Below the pieces are notes generated by a model, which saw only the letters and a program-made list of their open reading frames with translations, had not been told where the DNA came from and did not search any database. The position numbers and the translations under genes were made by a program. From Curvibacter sp. (GTDB taxonomy: Bacteria > Pseudomonadota > Gammaproteobacteria > Burkholderiales > Burkholderiaceae_C): DNA of 53,941 nt. Shown in pieces: positions 1-17,319 of this stretch. Numbering within the stretch: the first letter of the stretch is position 1; every line of letters starts with the position of its first letter. Where the stretch lies: positions 1 to 53,941 of the forward strand of contig JAHRYV010000023.1 in NCBI GenBank assembly GCA_020621965.1, read 5' to 3'.

Positions 1-49
1 CGGTCTCCAAAACCGAAGGTTGTAGGTTCGATTCCTACTGCCCCTGCCA
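1..49 (+). tRNA. tRNA-Trp (CCA anticodon), 3' part only
   Basis: The window opens inside a tRNA. The visible part holds the anticodon stem-loop with anticodon CCA at about 7-9, the T arm with GGTTCGATTCC, the 3' acceptor strand CCCCTG and an encoded CCA end. The 5' half lies outside the window. A tRNA-Trp gene directly upstream of secE-nusG is the usual betaproteobacterial order, normally preceded by tuf. Confidence 0.93.
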
Positions 50-81
50 CCTGACCCGCTGATCCGGGTTGGTGCACCAAA

Positions 82-107
82 AAGCCCGCCATCGCCATGG
101 CGGGCTT
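82..107 (+). terminator. hairpin between tRNA-Trp and secE
   Basis: A perfect 11-bp inverted repeat (AAGCCCGCCAT / ATGGCGGGCTT) has a CGCC loop. An A run precedes it, but only two Ts follow the stem, so it may be a weak terminator, a processing site for the tRNA transcript, or a terminator for antisense transcription. Confidence 0.6.
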
Positions 108-162
108 CAGCGTCTAAAGAGGCGCAACGGTTTTGATACAGGCGCTGAGTGGAATTTTGAAA

Positions 163-546
163 ATGGCAACGTCACAAGTGGAAACGGTCGGTAGCGGGGC
201 GGAAAAGCTCAAGCTGGTTGTGGCAGTGCTGCTGCTGCTGGCTGGCTTGGTGGCCTTCTATTGGCTGGGCAAGCAGGGCGCCCTGGCGCAATGGGGCGCA
301 CTGCTGGCAGGCGTGGCGGCGGCTGTCGTCGTGTTCTTCACGGCCCAGACGGGGCGTGACCTGCTGGCTTTTGGCCGCGACGCCTGGCGTGAAGTCGGCA
401 AGGTGGTCTGGCCGGAGCGCAAGGAATCGATCCAGATGACGGCCTATGTGTTCGGCTTCGTGGTGATCATGGCGCTGTTCCTGTGGCTGACCGACAAGAC
501 GCTCGAGTGGACGATCTTTGATTTGATTCTGGGCTGGAGGAAGTGA
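163..546 (+). CDS. secE: preprotein translocase subunit SecE
   Basis: SecE is the small inner-membrane subunit of the SecYEG translocon. The 127-residue product has the three-helix form seen in gammaproteobacterial and betaproteobacterial SecE: two hydrophobic N-terminal helices (about residues 16-35 and 45-60), then the conserved amphipathic segment [14 protein letters not shown] and a last membrane helix. The ATG at 163 is chosen over an in-frame TTG at 133 because a purine-rich GAGTGGA lies at a suitable distance upstream and the extra residues do not look like SecE. Its stop overlaps the nusG start by one base (TGATG), so the two genes are translationally coupled. Confidence 0.95.
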   Translation: MATSQVETVGSGAEKLKLVVAVLLLLAGLVAFYWLGKQGALAQWGALLAGVAAAVVVFFTAQTGRDLLAFGRDAWREVGKVVWPERKESIQMTAYVFGFVVIMALFLWLTDKTLEWTIFDLILGWRK

Positions 547-1130
547 TGACTGATGTTGTAGAGACCTCGTCTACTCCGGCGGCCAAGCCGGCCAACCCGG
601 ATCTGCGCTGGTATGTGGTGCACGCCTACTCCGGCATGGAGAAGGCGGTGGAGCGCAACATCATCGAGCGCATCAACCGCTCCGGCATGCAGGACAAGTT
701 CGGTCGCATCCTGGTGCCGATGGAAGAAGTGGTCGAGATCAAGAACGGCCAGAAGCGCACCACCGAACGCAAATTCTTCCCCGGCTACGTGCTGGTGGAA
801 ATGGTGATGGACGACGACACCTGGCACCTGGTGAAGCACACCAACAAGGTGACCGGCTTCGTGGGCGGCGCCAAGAACCGTCCGGCCCCGATCTCCGAGG
901 AGGAGGTCATGAAGATCGTCAACCAGATGCAGGAAGGCTCCGACAAGCCGCGGCACAAGGTTGAGTTCGAGGTGGGCGAGTACGTGCGGGTCAAGGAAGG
1001 TCCCTTTACCGACTTCAACGGTACGGTCGAAGAAGTCAACTACGAAAAGAACAAGGTGCGCGTGGCGGTCACGATCTTCGGTCGTTCGACGCCGGTGGAG
1101 CTGGAGTTCTCGCAGGTCGAAAAAACCTGA
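546..1130 (+). CDS. nusG: transcription termination/antitermination protein NusG
   Basis: NusG binds the RNA polymerase clamp helices and links transcription to Rho and to the ribosome. The 194-residue protein has the NGN domain (about residues 20-125, with [17 protein letters not shown] and [10 protein letters not shown]) and a C-terminal KOW domain (about 140-194, with [18 protein letters not shown]). The ATG at 546 overlaps the secE stop; a GTG at 543 is also in frame but less likely. The N-terminus carries a short Ser/Thr/Ala/Pro tail of about 18 residues before the NGN domain. It lies in the standard secE-nusG-rplK order. Confidence 0.97.
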   Translation: MTDVVETSSTPAAKPANPDLRWYVVHAYSGMEKAVERNIIERINRSGMQDKFGRILVPMEEVVEIKNGQKRTTERKFFPGYVLVEMVMDDDTWHLVKHTNKVTGFVGGAKNRPAPISEEEVMKIVNQMQEGSDKPRHKVEFEVGEYVRVKEGPFTDFNGTVEEVNYEKNKVRVAVTIFGRSTPVELEFSQVEKT

Positions 1131-1165
1131 GGCGCTGCGCCAGACAGTTTTGGATTTCGTGCCTT

Positions 1166-1197
1166 ACGACTCGGCGCGAATGTAGCAAGTGAGTCGT
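1166..1197 (+). promoter_or_regulatory. dyad in the nusG-rplK gap (possible L11 leader structure)
   Basis: A perfect 7-bp stem (ACGACTC / GAGTCGT) spans an 18-nt loop in the 124-bp gap before rplK. L1 represses translation of the L11-L1 mRNA by binding its leader in other bacteria, so a leader element is expected here. I cannot show that this dyad is the L1 site. The rplK ribosome-binding site AAGGAGAA follows at about 1243-1250. Confidence 0.35.
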
Positions 1198-1254
1198 TAA
1201 CCCCGGGGAGCCGCGGCAGATTGCCAAGGCGTTAATACCCGCAAGGAGAAAAGC

Positions 1255-1686
1255 ATGGCGAAAAAAATCGTCGGTTTTATCAAGCTGCAAGTGCCGGCTG
1301 GTAAGGCCAATCCCTCGCCGCCGATTGGTCCCGCTCTGGGCCAGCGCGGTCTGAACATCATGGAGTTCTGCAAGGCGTTCAACGCCCAGACCCAGGGCGT
1401 CGAGCCCGGTCTGCCGCTGCCGGTGGTGATCACCGCCTTCGCGGACAAGAGCTTCACCTTCGTGATCAAGACGCCGCCCGCAACGGTGCTGATCAAGAAG
1501 GCCATCAAGCTGGACAAGGGTTCGTCCAACCCGCTGAAGGACAAGGTCGGCAAGATCACCCGGGCCCAGCTCGAGGAAATCGCCAAGACCAAGATGAAGG
1601 ACATGACGGCTGCCGATCTGGACGCCGCGGTTCGTACCATCGCCGGTTCTGCCCGTTCCATGGGCGTGAATGTGGAGGGCGTGTAA
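1255..1686 (+). CDS. rplK: 50S ribosomal protein L11
   Basis: L11 binds the GTPase-associated region of 23S rRNA with L10 and L7/L12. The 143-residue length is standard. Visible landmarks are the N-terminal [28 protein letters not shown], with the proline pair of the thiostrepton/linker region, and the C-terminal RNA-binding part ending in [13 protein letters not shown] strong AAGGAGAA lies before the ATG. The stop codon is followed directly by the rplA start, so L11 and L1 form one translation unit, normally under feedback control by L1. Confidence 0.98.
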   Translation: MAKKIVGFIKLQVPAGKANPSPPIGPALGQRGLNIMEFCKAFNAQTQGVEPGLPLPVVITAFADKSFTFVIKTPPATVLIKKAIKLDKGSSNPLKDKVGKITRAQLEEIAKTKMKDMTAADLDAAVRTIAGSARSMGVNVEGV

Positions 1687-2382
1687 ATGTCCAAGCTCAC
1701 CAAGAAACAAAAAGGCCTGCAGGGCAAGGTTGACAGCAACAAGCTGTACCCCCTGGCCGATGCGCTGAAGATCGTGCAAGAGTGCGCCACCGCCAAATTC
1801 GATGAGTCCATCGACGTGGCCGTGCAGCTCGGCATCGATGCCAAGAAGTCCGACCAGGTGGTGCGTGGCGCCGTCGTGCTGCCCAACGGCACCGGCAAGA
1901 CCAAGCGCGTGGCCGTGTTCGCCCAGGGCGCCAAGGCTGAAGAAGCCAAGGCCGCCGGTGCTGACGTGGTCGGCATGGACGACCTGGCTGCTCGCGTGAA
2001 GGCTGGCGACATGCCCTTCGACGTGGTGATCGCCGCTCCTGACGCCATGCGCGTCGTCGGTACCCTGGGTCAGATCCTGGGTCCGCGCGGCCTGATGCCC
2101 AACCCCAAGGTCGGTACCGTCACCCCCGACGTGGCCACGGCCGTGAAGAACGCCAAGGCCGGTCAGGTGCAGTTCCGCGTGGACAAGGCCGGTATCGTGC
2201 ACAGCACGATCGGCCGCCGCTCCTTCGACGCCGCCAAGCTCCAGGGCAACCTGGCGGCGCTGATCGAGGCGCTGAACAAGGCCAAGCCGGCTTCGAGCAA
2301 GGGTGTGTTTTTGCGCAAGGTGGCGGTTTCGTCCACGATGGGTGTGGGTGTGCGCGTCGACACCCAGTCCATCTCGGCGTAA
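1687..2382 (+). CDS. rplA: 50S ribosomal protein L1
   Basis: L1 forms the mobile stalk that moves E-site tRNA and is the translational repressor of its own operon. The 231-residue product is of normal length and carries the family signature [16 protein letters not shown] with [18 protein letters not shown] further on. The gene starts immediately after the rplK stop with no spacer, which supports coupling. A 239-bp leader follows before rplJ. Confidence 0.98.
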   Translation: MSKLTKKQKGLQGKVDSNKLYPLADALKIVQECATAKFDESIDVAVQLGIDAKKSDQVVRGAVVLPNGTGKTKRVAVFAQGAKAEEAKAAGADVVGMDDLAARVKAGDMPFDVVIAAPDAMRVVGTLGQILGPRGLMPNPKVGTVTPDVATAVKNAKAGQVQFRVDKAGIVHSTIGRRSFDAAKLQGNLAALIEALNKAKPASSKGVFLRKVAVSSTMGVGVRVDTQSISA

Positions 2383-2400
2383 TCGCAAGAAGAGATTTAA

Positions 2401-2470
2401 GCGGTCGGTAACGGCTGCTTAGAGTGGTGGGTCGTTCGCACTCCGGTGCGGATGAGCCATCCAAGACCGC
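2401..2470 (+). promoter_or_regulatory. structured rplJL leader (candidate L10 autoregulatory RNA)
   Basis: The 239-bp stretch 2383-2621 before rplJ contains no gene. Within it, GCGGTC (2401-2406) pairs with GACCGC (2465-2470) and encloses two adjacent hairpins: CGCAC-TCCG-GTGCG (2437-2450) and GGATG-AGC-CATCC (2450-2462). They share one G, so both cannot form completely. This is a junction-like fold, as expected for the leader bound by the L10-(L7/L12)4 complex in other bacteria. The assignment rests on position and fold and has not been tested. Confidence 0.6.
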
Positions 2471-2621
2471 TGGTGTGCAGTCTGACTGCGCTTAATCAGT
2501 GAAAGCCAGCGTAGATGGCGATCCCGCTGCAGATGGATGCAATTCCGAAAACAGTTGGTCGCTGCAATGAGGCGTGTTCTGAGGTTCTGAACCGAGGGGC
2601 ACATTTTGAAGGAGTTAGACC

Positions 2622-3122
2622 TTGAGTCTGAATCGCAGTGAGAAAGAAGCGGTCATCACCGAAGTGACCAGCCTCGCCGCTAAAGCTCAAACGCTCGTGA
2701 TGGCGGAATACCGCGGCATCACGGTCGCTGACATGACCAAACTGCGCGCCAACGCCCGCAGCCAGGGCGTGAGCCTCAGCGTGTTGAAAAACACGCTGGC
2801 TCGCCGGGCTGTGGCTGGCAGCACGTTTGAAGTCGCGGCCGACAAGATGACTGGTCCGCTGATCTATGGCTTCTCCGTCGATGCCGTGGCCGCCGCTCGC
2901 GTGGTGGCCGATTTCGCGAAAACCAACGACAAGCTGGTGATTCGCGGCGGTGCATACGGCGGCAAGGCCCTGGACGTCAACGGCGTCAAGCAGCTGGCAA
3001 GCATTCCCTCCAAGGAAGTGCTGCTGGCTCAGCTGTGTGGCTTGCTGATGTCGCCGATGTCCCGCACCGCCGTGGTGCTGGGCGCTCTGGCGACGAAAAA
3101 AGGCGAAACGGCTGCCGCCTGA
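2622..3122 (+). CDS. rplJ: 50S ribosomal protein L10
   Basis: L10 anchors the L7/L12 stalk on the ribosome and represses its own mRNA. The 166-residue protein begins [19 protein letters not shown] and has the globular L10 domain followed by a C-terminal helix for L12 dimers. The start is TTG rather than ATG. It is set by the match to L10 N-termini and by the AAGGAG at 2609-2614, which leaves a 7-nt spacer. A weak start codon suits a gene whose translation is limited by leader structure. Confidence 0.97.
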   Translation: MSLNRSEKEAVITEVTSLAAKAQTLVMAEYRGITVADMTKLRANARSQGVSLSVLKNTLARRAVAGSTFEVAADKMTGPLIYGFSVDAVAAARVVADFAKTNDKLVIRGGAYGGKALDVNGVKQLASIPSKEVLLAQLCGLLMSPMSRTAVVLGALATKKGETAAA

Positions 3123-3170
3123 GACGGCGTGGCCTGTTAACCAACCTACTGGAATTTAAAGGAATCAAAA

Positions 3171-3548
<378 letters not shown>

Positions 3549-3564
3549 TTCGGTCTTGCTCGAA

Positions 3565-3592
3565 GGCTGGAGGTCTGAAAGGGCCTCCAGCC
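3565..3592 (+). terminator. first hairpin after rplL
   Basis: A perfect 9-bp stem (GGCTGGAGG 3565-3573 / CCTCCAGCC 3584-3592) is followed by only three Ts. It is likely part of the partial attenuator or processing region between the ribosomal protein genes and rpoB. Confidence 0.65.
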
Positions 3593-3610
3593 TTTGGCGC
3601 TTACAGAGCG

Positions 3611-3646
3611 CACTCAAAAATCCCCTCTCGAGGGGGTTTTTGAGTG
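3611..3646 (+). terminator. strong hairpin between rplL and rpoB
   Basis: CACTCAAAAA with CCCC pairs with GGGG and TTTTTGAGTG around the centre CTCGAG, and the 3' arm contains a five-T run. It looks like an intrinsic terminator, yet rpoB follows 150 bp later with no strong promoter evident. Partial termination, as known for the E. coli rplL-rpoB gap, is the natural reading. Confidence 0.75.
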
Positions 3647-3795
3647 ACTTCTGACCCGACTGCAGAAGACGCCTTGGTTCGGGCCGCGTGCAACGCGCGG
3701 CCGTCCGCCATTGGTTGGTAGCGGCCAACCACCAAGCCTGCTGGGCGTGATGCCCGGCGCGCCAGTCGCCAAAGACCTCATAGCCCGGAGATCTC

Positions 3796-7905
<4,110 letters not shown>

Positions 7906-7906
<1 letters not shown>

Positions 7907-8014
7907 TCCGAGGGTCCCATGCCACGCCATGCTGCGTTGATCGGTCGGTTGCATAGCGCTGCTATGCGGCCCTCCCTCTCGCCTTGCCTGGCCTGACATG
8001 GATCCCCTCGGATT
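7906..8014 (+). promoter_or_regulatory. long nested dyad between rpoB and rpoC
   Basis: ATCCGAGGG, starting on the last base of the rpoB stop codon, pairs with CCCTCGGAT ending at 8014. The stem continues, after a small bulge, through CCATG/CATGG. Inside lies a perfect hairpin GCATAGC-GCT-GCTATGC (7951-7967). The fold occupies most of the gap before the rpoC ribosome-binding site at about 8054-8059. It may be an RNase processing site or a translation or stability element. There is no T run, so it is not a classic terminator. Confidence 0.55.
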
Positions 8015-8064
8015 GGAGCTTCGTACCCGATTCCAACTTTGAGCACTGAATTTAGGAGAAAGCC

Positions 8065-12267
<4,203 letters not shown>

Positions 12268-12288
12268 CTCCGGTCGCGCCCCACGCGT

Positions 12289-12325
12289 ATGCCCCAGGTG
12301 CTAACTGCGCTTGGGGCATTTTTTT
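12289..12325 (+). terminator. intrinsic terminator after rpoC
   Basis: ATGCCCCA (12289-12296) pairs with TGGGGCAT (12312-12319) and is followed by a run of seven Ts. It closes the secE-to-rpoC transcription unit. Confidence 0.92.
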
Positions 12326-12367
12326 GTCTGGTACAGGACAGAATACCCCCATGACGAGGATCGATCC

Positions 12368-13690
12368 ATGAGTGATACCGGGCAGGCCCCCGCGCTGTGG
12401 CGCCAGCTGCAGGCCGGCGCCACAGCGCTGGCGGCCATCCGCGCCGGCACCTCCGGCACGGCAGCCATCGAGGCCGTGCCCATTTTGCTGCGCCCGGGCG
12501 TACAGGCGCTGGTCTATGCCGCGCTGCGCGAACTCGGCCGCGCCGAGGCGCTGCGCCAGCGCCTGGCGCCGCGCAAGCCGCCGCCGGCCGCCGATGCCCT
12601 GCTGTGCCTGGCGCTGGCGCTGGGCTGGCGCGAGGACGGGCCTTACGAGGCGCACACCCTGGTCAACCAGGCGGTGGAAGCGGCCAAGCGGACCGAGGCC
12701 ACCCATGCCCAGGCCAGCTTCATCAACGCCTGCCTGCGCCGGTTCCTGCGCGAACGCGCCGCCCTGGTGGCGCAGACCGATGCCGATCCGGTGGCGCAGT
12801 GGAACCACCCGCGCTGGTGGATCGCGCGCCTGCAGCGCGAGGCGCCGCAGCAATGGCAGCAGATCCTGCAGGCCAACAACCGCCAGGCGCCCATGACGTT
12901 GCGCGTCAACGTGCGCCGCAACAGCGTGGCCGACTACCTGGCACAGCTGCAGGCGGCGGGCATCACGGCGCGGCGCAACGGCGCCTACGGCCTGACCCTG
13001 GCCGCGCCCTTGCCGGTGTCGCAGATCCCCGGCTTCGCCGAAGGGCGGGTCTCGGTGCAGGACGCCGCCGCCCAGCTGGCGGCGCCGCTGCTGTTGCAGG
13101 GCCAGGAAGACCGGGCCGGCCTGCGCGTGCTCGACGCCTGCGCCGCGCCCGGCGGCAAGACGGCCCACCTGCTGGAGCTGGCCGATGCGCAGGTGACGGC
13201 GCTGGACGTCGATCCGGCGCGCTGCCGGCGCATCGAGGAAACCCTGCAGCGCCTGGGCCTGCAGGCCCGGGTGCTGGCGGCCGATGCCGGCCAGCCCGCC
13301 GCCTGGTGGGACGGCCAGCCTTTCGACGCCATCCTGCTCGACGCTCCCTGCACCGCCTCGGGCATCGTGCGCCGGCATCCGGACGTGCGCTGGCTGCGCC
13401 GCGAAAGCGACGTGGCCCAGCTGGCAGCCCAGCAGGAGCGCCTGCTCAGGACGCTCTGGCCCCTGCTCAAACCCGGCGGGCGGCTGCTGTACTGCACCTG
13501 CTCCGTGTTCCGCTCCGAGGGGGCGGAACAGATCCAAGCGTTTCTTGCACACAACAAAGAAGCCCGTTTGCTGCCCTCCCCCGGGCATTTATGCCCCACT
13601 TTGGCGCCGGAAGGGGATGCCGTCACGGACAATCAGCTCAGTGACCATGACGGCTTTTATTACGCACTGCTGGAAAAGGGCGCGGGCTGA
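12368..13690 (+). CDS. rsmB: 16S rRNA (cytosine-967 C5) methyltransferase
   Basis: RsmB methylates C967 of 16S rRNA using S-adenosylmethionine. The 440-residue protein has an N-terminal NusB-like RNA-binding domain (about 1-150) and a C-terminal Rossmann methyltransferase domain. The SAM motif LDACAAPGGKTAHLLEL, the motif IV cysteine in DAPCTASG and the catalytic cysteine of motif VI in YCTCSVF are all present. The ATG at 12368 follows GAGGATC. The 3' end overlaps the next gene by 44 bp, which suggests coupled translation with the DUF4390 gene and the sensor kinase. Confidence 0.95.
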   Translation: MSDTGQAPALWRQLQAGATALAAIRAGTSGTAAIEAVPILLRPGVQALVYAALRELGRAEALRQRLAPRKPPPAADALLCLALALGWREDGPYEAHTLVNQAVEAAKRTEATHAQASFINACLRRFLRERAALVAQTDADPVAQWNHPRWWIARLQREAPQQWQQILQANNRQAPMTLRVNVRRNSVADYLAQLQAAGITARRNGAYGLTLAAPLPVSQIPGFAEGRVSVQDAAAQLAAPLLLQGQEDRAGLRVLDACAAPGGKTAHLLELADAQVTALDVDPARCRRIEETLQRLGLQARVLAADAGQPAAWWDGQPFDAILLDAPCTASGIVRRHPDVRWLRRESDVAQLAAQQERLLRTLWPLLKPGGRLLYCTCSVFRSEGAEQIQAFLAHNKEARLLPSPGHLCPTLAPEGDAVTDNQLSDHDGFYYALLEKGAG

Positions 13691-14276
13691 ACTGTCCGTG
13701 CTGCTGGTCTGCGCCCTGCTGGGGGCCCTGCAGCCGGCCGCGGTGCAGGCCGAGACCATCGCCGAAGTCACGCAGCTGGAGCTCGCGCGCAGCGGCGACG
13801 GTGTCGTGCTCGCCGCCAGCCTCAGGTTCGATCTGCCGGCCGCCGTGCAGGACGCCCTGTTCAAGGGCCTGCCGGTGATCTTCGTCGAGGAGGTCGAGGT
13901 CTACCGCGAGCGCTGGTACTGGCTGGACAAGCGGGTGGGCACGGCGCAGCGCCACATGCGCCTGGTGTTCCAGCCCCTGATCCGCCGCTGGCGTCTGTCC
14001 GTGGGCGCCGGCCCGGGCAGCGCCGCCGAACTGGGAGCCCTGTCGCAGACCTTCGACACCCTGGAGGAGGCGCTGGGCGTGATCCGGCGTGTCTCGGGCT
14101 GGCGCATCGCCGACTACACCAGCCTCGAAACCGGGGCCGAGCACCGCGTGGAGTTTCGTTTCCGGCTCGACCTGACGCAGCTGCCGCGTCCCCTGCAGAT
14201 CGGCGCCCTGGGCGGAAGCGACTGGTTGCTCAACGCCAGCGCCAGCCGGCGCGTGAAGCCGGAGCATCTGAGGTGA
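13647..14276 (+). CDS. DUF4390 domain protein, exported or membrane-anchored
   Basis: The 209-residue protein has a hydrophobic segment at about residues 17-33 (SVLLVCALLGALQPAAVQA) that reads as a signal peptide ending near AETIAEV. The rest matches my memory of the DUF4390 family that sits between rsmB and ntrY-type kinases in Burkholderiales: it has an AETI-like start, paired beta segments, WYWLDKRVG, and an RVEFRFRLDLTQLPRPLQIGAL block. The start is uncertain: ATG 13647 and GTG 13641 both lie inside rsmB. Its stop overlaps the kinase start (GTGA). Its function is unknown; gene order suggests it could work with the kinase at the membrane. Confidence 0.85.
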   Translation: MTAFITHCWKRARAELSVLLVCALLGALQPAAVQAETIAEVTQLELARSGDGVVLAASLRFDLPAAVQDALFKGLPVIFVEEVEVYRERWYWLDKRVGTAQRHMRLVFQPLIRRWRLSVGAGPGSAAELGALSQTFDTLEEALGVIRRVSGWRIADYTSLETGAEHRVEFRFRLDLTQLPRPLQIGALGGSDWLLNASASRRVKPEHLR

Positions 14277-16561
14277 AAACCGCCGCTGGGGGCGCGCAGG
14301 CGCGCCTGGACCGGCACCGTTCGAAAGCCCTGCGCTGGACCATCGGCGTGGGCATGGCCATCATCGTGGCCATTGGCCTGGTGCTGCTGTTCCTGCTGAC
14401 CCAGGCCACCGACAACCGCGAGCTGTACGAGCGCAACTACACGCGCCTGTTCATCATCAACGTGGTGGTGGCCATCGCCCTGCTGGGGGTCATCCTCTGG
14501 GTCGCGCTGCGCCTGTTCAAGCGCCTGCGCCAGGGCCGCTTCGGCAGCCGCCTGCTGGTCAAGCTGGCCGCCGTGTTCGCGCTCGCGGGGTTCGTGCCCG
14601 GCATGCTGATCTACGTGGTGTCCTACCAGTTCGTCTCGCGCTCGATCGAGAGCTGGTTCGACGTCCAGGTCGAAGGGGCGCTGGAGGCCGGCCTGGGCCT
14701 GGGGCGCTCCACACTGGACACCCTCTCCAAGGACCTGGCGGGCAAGACGCGCGCCGGCGCCCTGCAACTGCAGGACACCCCCGACGTGGTGGCCGGCCTG
14801 ATGCTGGAGCGCCTGCGTGACCAGCTGGAGGTGCGCGACGTCATCCTTTGGAGCGCCAGCGGCCAGGTGCTGGCCAGCGTGGGCGACTCACGCTACCAGC
14901 TCAACCCGGAGAAACCGTCGGCAGCGCAGCTGCGCAAGGCGCGCACCCAGCGGGCCATGACCTGGATCGAGGGCCTGGACGACGGCGGCATCGATACCGG
15001 GGCGCCCGCGCGCATCAAGGCCCTGGTGCTGGTGCCGCGCACCGGCCTGGAGATCCTGGACGATCCGCGTTTCCTGATGGTCGTCCAGACCCTGCCCGAC
15101 ACCCTGGTGGCCAATGCCCTGGCCGTGACCGAGGCCCACCGCGAATACCAGGAGCGCGCCCTGGCGCGCCAGGGTCTGCGCCGCATGTACATCGGCACCC
15201 TCACGCTCAGCCTGTTCCTGGCCCTGTTCGGCGCCGTGCTGCTGGCCGTGGTGCTGGGCAACCAGATCACCCGCCCGTTGCTGCTGCTGGCCGACGGCGT
15301 GCGCCAGGTGGCCGCCGGCGACCTGACGCCCAAGGCCGCGCTGCAGGGCCGCGACGAACTGGGCGGCCTCACGCGCTCCTTTGCCGACATGACGCAGCAG
15401 CTCGCCGATGCGCGGCGCGCCGTCGAGGTCAGCATGGAGCAGGTCAACGCCGCGCGCGAGAACCTGCAGACCATCCTGGACAACCTGACCGCCGGCGTCA
15501 TGGTGCTGGACGCCCAGGGGGTCATCCAGTCGGTCAACCCCGGCGCCACGCGCATCCTGCGCCTGCCGCTGGCCGCCGCCGAGGGCAAGCGCCTGGCCGA
15601 CATCGAAGGGCTGGAGGAGTTCGCCGGCCATGTGCAGCGGCAGTTCGACCGCTTCGTCGAGGAGCGGGCCGAACATGCGCTGGACCACTGGCAGGAGTCC
15701 TTCGAGCTCGGTCCGCCCGCCGGCTCGCCCGCGGCCAGCACCGCCGGCGAGAGCACCATCACCCTGGTGGCGCGCGGCGCCGAGCTGCCGGGCAAGGCCT
15801 GGCTGCTGGTGTTCGACGACATCTCCGAAATCGTCTCGGCCCAGCGCGCGCAGGCCTGGGGCGAGGTCGCGCGCCGCCTGGCGCACGAGATCAAGAACCC
15901 GCTCACGCCCATCCAGCTCTCGGCCGAGCGGCTGGAGAAAAAGCTCACGGGCAAGGTCGAGCCGGCCGAGCAGGCCGTGGTCTCCAAGTCGGTCAAGACC
16001 ATCGTCGACCAGGTCGATGCCATGAAGCGGCTGGTCAACGAATTCCGCGACTACGCCCGCCTGCCCGCGGCCGAACTCAAGCCGGTGGACCTCAACGCGC
16101 TGGTGGGGGAGGTCTTGCATCTGTACGGCGGCGAGAGCGCCCGTGTGCCCCTGCGCGCCGACCTGGACGCGCGCTGCCCGCGCATCATGGGCGACGCCCA
16201 GCAGCTGCGCCAGGTGCTGCACAACCTGCTGCAAAACGCCCAGGACGCCACCGAGACGGCTGGGCGCAGCGGGCCGGAATTTCCCGTCACCGTGCGCACC
16301 CAGTGGGTCGAAGCCAGCGGCCGGGTGCGCCTGGGCGTGCTGGACTGGGGCGTCGGCTTTCCCGAGCCCATCCTCAAGCGCGCGTTCGAGCCCTACGTCA
16401 CCACCAAGGCCAAGGGCACCGGCCTGGGCCTGGCGGTGGTGAAGAAAATTGCCGACGAGCACGGCGCCCGGATCGACCTGGCCAACCGCCTGGCCGAGGA
16501 GCAGGTGGTGGGGGCCCAAGTATCGTTATCATTCGCTGTGGAGAAACCGGTACCGGCCTGA
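14273..16561 (+). CDS. NtrY-type membrane sensor histidine kinase
   Basis: The 762-residue protein is a multi-pass sensor kinase of the NtrY group. There are membrane segments at about residues 23-43, 62-83 and 98-120, an extracytoplasmic part, and a further segment at about 304-325 leading into a HAMP domain (ITRPLLLLADGVRQVAAGDL). A PAS region follows (about 395-510), then the HisKA box RLAHEIKNPLTP with the phospho-accepting His at 538, then the ATPase with NLLQNAQDA, DWGVGFP and TKAKGTGLGLAVVKK. It starts with GTG overlapping the previous stop and is followed after 36 bp by its likely response regulator. Its signal is unknown; nitrogen or redox control is the family expectation. Confidence 0.93.
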   Translation: MKTAAGGAQARLDRHRSKALRWTIGVGMAIIVAIGLVLLFLLTQATDNRELYERNYTRLFIINVVVAIALLGVILWVALRLFKRLRQGRFGSRLLVKLAAVFALAGFVPGMLIYVVSYQFVSRSIESWFDVQVEGALEAGLGLGRSTLDTLSKDLAGKTRAGALQLQDTPDVVAGLMLERLRDQLEVRDVILWSASGQVLASVGDSRYQLNPEKPSAAQLRKARTQRAMTWIEGLDDGGIDTGAPARIKALVLVPRTGLEILDDPRFLMVVQTLPDTLVANALAVTEAHREYQERALARQGLRRMYIGTLTLSLFLALFGAVLLAVVLGNQITRPLLLLADGVRQVAAGDLTPKAALQGRDELGGLTRSFADMTQQLADARRAVEVSMEQVNAARENLQTILDNLTAGVMVLDAQGVIQSVNPGATRILRLPLAAAEGKRLADIEGLEEFAGHVQRQFDRFVEERAEHALDHWQESFELGPPAGSPAASTAGESTITLVARGAELPGKAWLLVFDDISEIVSAQRAQAWGEVARRLAHEIKNPLTPIQLSAERLEKKLTGKVEPAEQAVVSKSVKTIVDQVDAMKRLVNEFRDYARLPAAELKPVDLNALVGEVLHLYGGESARVPLRADLDARCPRIMGDAQQLRQVLHNLLQNAQDATETAGRSGPEFPVTVRTQWVEASGRVRLGVLDWGVGFPEPILKRAFEPYVTTKAKGTGLGLAVVKKIADEHGARIDLANRLAEEQVVGAQVSLSFAVEKPVPA

Positions 16562-16597
16562 CCCGGCACGCATTACAAGAGATACAGCGTTCAAATC

Positions 16598-17275
16598 ATG
16601 GCAAACATACTGGTAGTCGATGACGAGCTCGGCATTCGTGACCTGCTGTGGGAAATCCTGAACGATGAAGGGCACAGCGTCGAGGTGGCCGAGAACGCGG
16701 CGCAGGCCCGCGCGGCCCGCGGACGCGAGCGCCCCGACCTGGTTCTGCTGGACATCTGGATGCCTGACACCGACGGCGTCACCCTGCTCAAGGAATGGTC
16801 CACCGCCGGCCTGCTGACCATGCCAGTCATCATGATGAGCGGGCACGCCACCATCGACACCGCCGTGGCCGCCACCAAGATCGGCGCCCACGCCTTCCTG
16901 GAAAAGCCCATCACCCTGCAGAAGCTGCTCAAGGCGGTGGAGCAGGGCCTGGCCCGCAACCCGCCCCAGGCGCCGACAGCGGTGCAGCCCGGCCAGCCGC
17001 TGGCCCCGCTGGCCGACGCCGCCGGTGGCGTGGCCCAGGCGGCCGTGGCCGTGGGCGAGACCGGCCCGCAATCGCAGCAGAACTTCCAGCTCGACAAACC
17101 CTTGCGCGAGGCGCGCGATGAATTCGAGAAGGCCTACTTCGAATACCACCTCGTGCGCGAAAGCGGCTCCATGACCCGCGTGGCCGAGAAGACCGGCCTG
17201 GAGCGCACCCACCTCTACCGCAAGCTCAAGCAGCTCGGCGTGGACCTGAGCCGCGGCAAGCGCAACGGTTCCTGA
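16598..17275 (+). CDS. NtrX-like response regulator without the AAA+ domain
   Basis: The 225-residue regulator has an N-terminal receiver domain (about 1-120) with acidic residues VVDDE, phospho-accepting Asp52 in LVLLDIWMPDTDG, and Lys103 in FLEKP. After an Ala/Pro/Gln-rich linker comes a Fis-type helix-turn-helix (about 175-222) ending GLERTHLYRKLKQLGVDL, which is the NtrX DNA-binding end. The central sigma54-activating ATPase of classical NtrX is absent, with no GAFTGA and no Walker motifs, so it cannot activate sigma54 promoters in the usual way. Similar short forms are, to my knowledge, common in Burkholderiales. It pairs with the kinase just upstream. Confidence 0.92.
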   Translation: MANILVVDDELGIRDLLWEILNDEGHSVEVAENAAQARAARGRERPDLVLLDIWMPDTDGVTLLKEWSTAGLLTMPVIMMSGHATIDTAVAATKIGAHAFLEKPITLQKLLKAVEQGLARNPPQAPTAVQPGQPLAPLADAAGGVAQAAVAVGETGPQSQQNFQLDKPLREARDEFEKAYFEYHLVRESGSMTRVAEKTGLERTHLYRKLKQLGVDLSRGKRNGS

Positions 17276-17303
17276 GTTGCCCGGTCCGGGGCAAATCTCC
17301 TGC

Positions 17304-17309
17304 TATAAT
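17304..17309 (+). promoter_or_regulatory. -10 element of tRNA-Phe
   Basis: A perfect TATAAT ends 10 nt before the mature tRNA 5' end. The -35 is weak (TTGCCC at 17277-17282 is too far at 21 bp), so only the -10 is called with confidence. Confidence 0.65.
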
Positions 17310-17319
17310 TCCATCTCTT

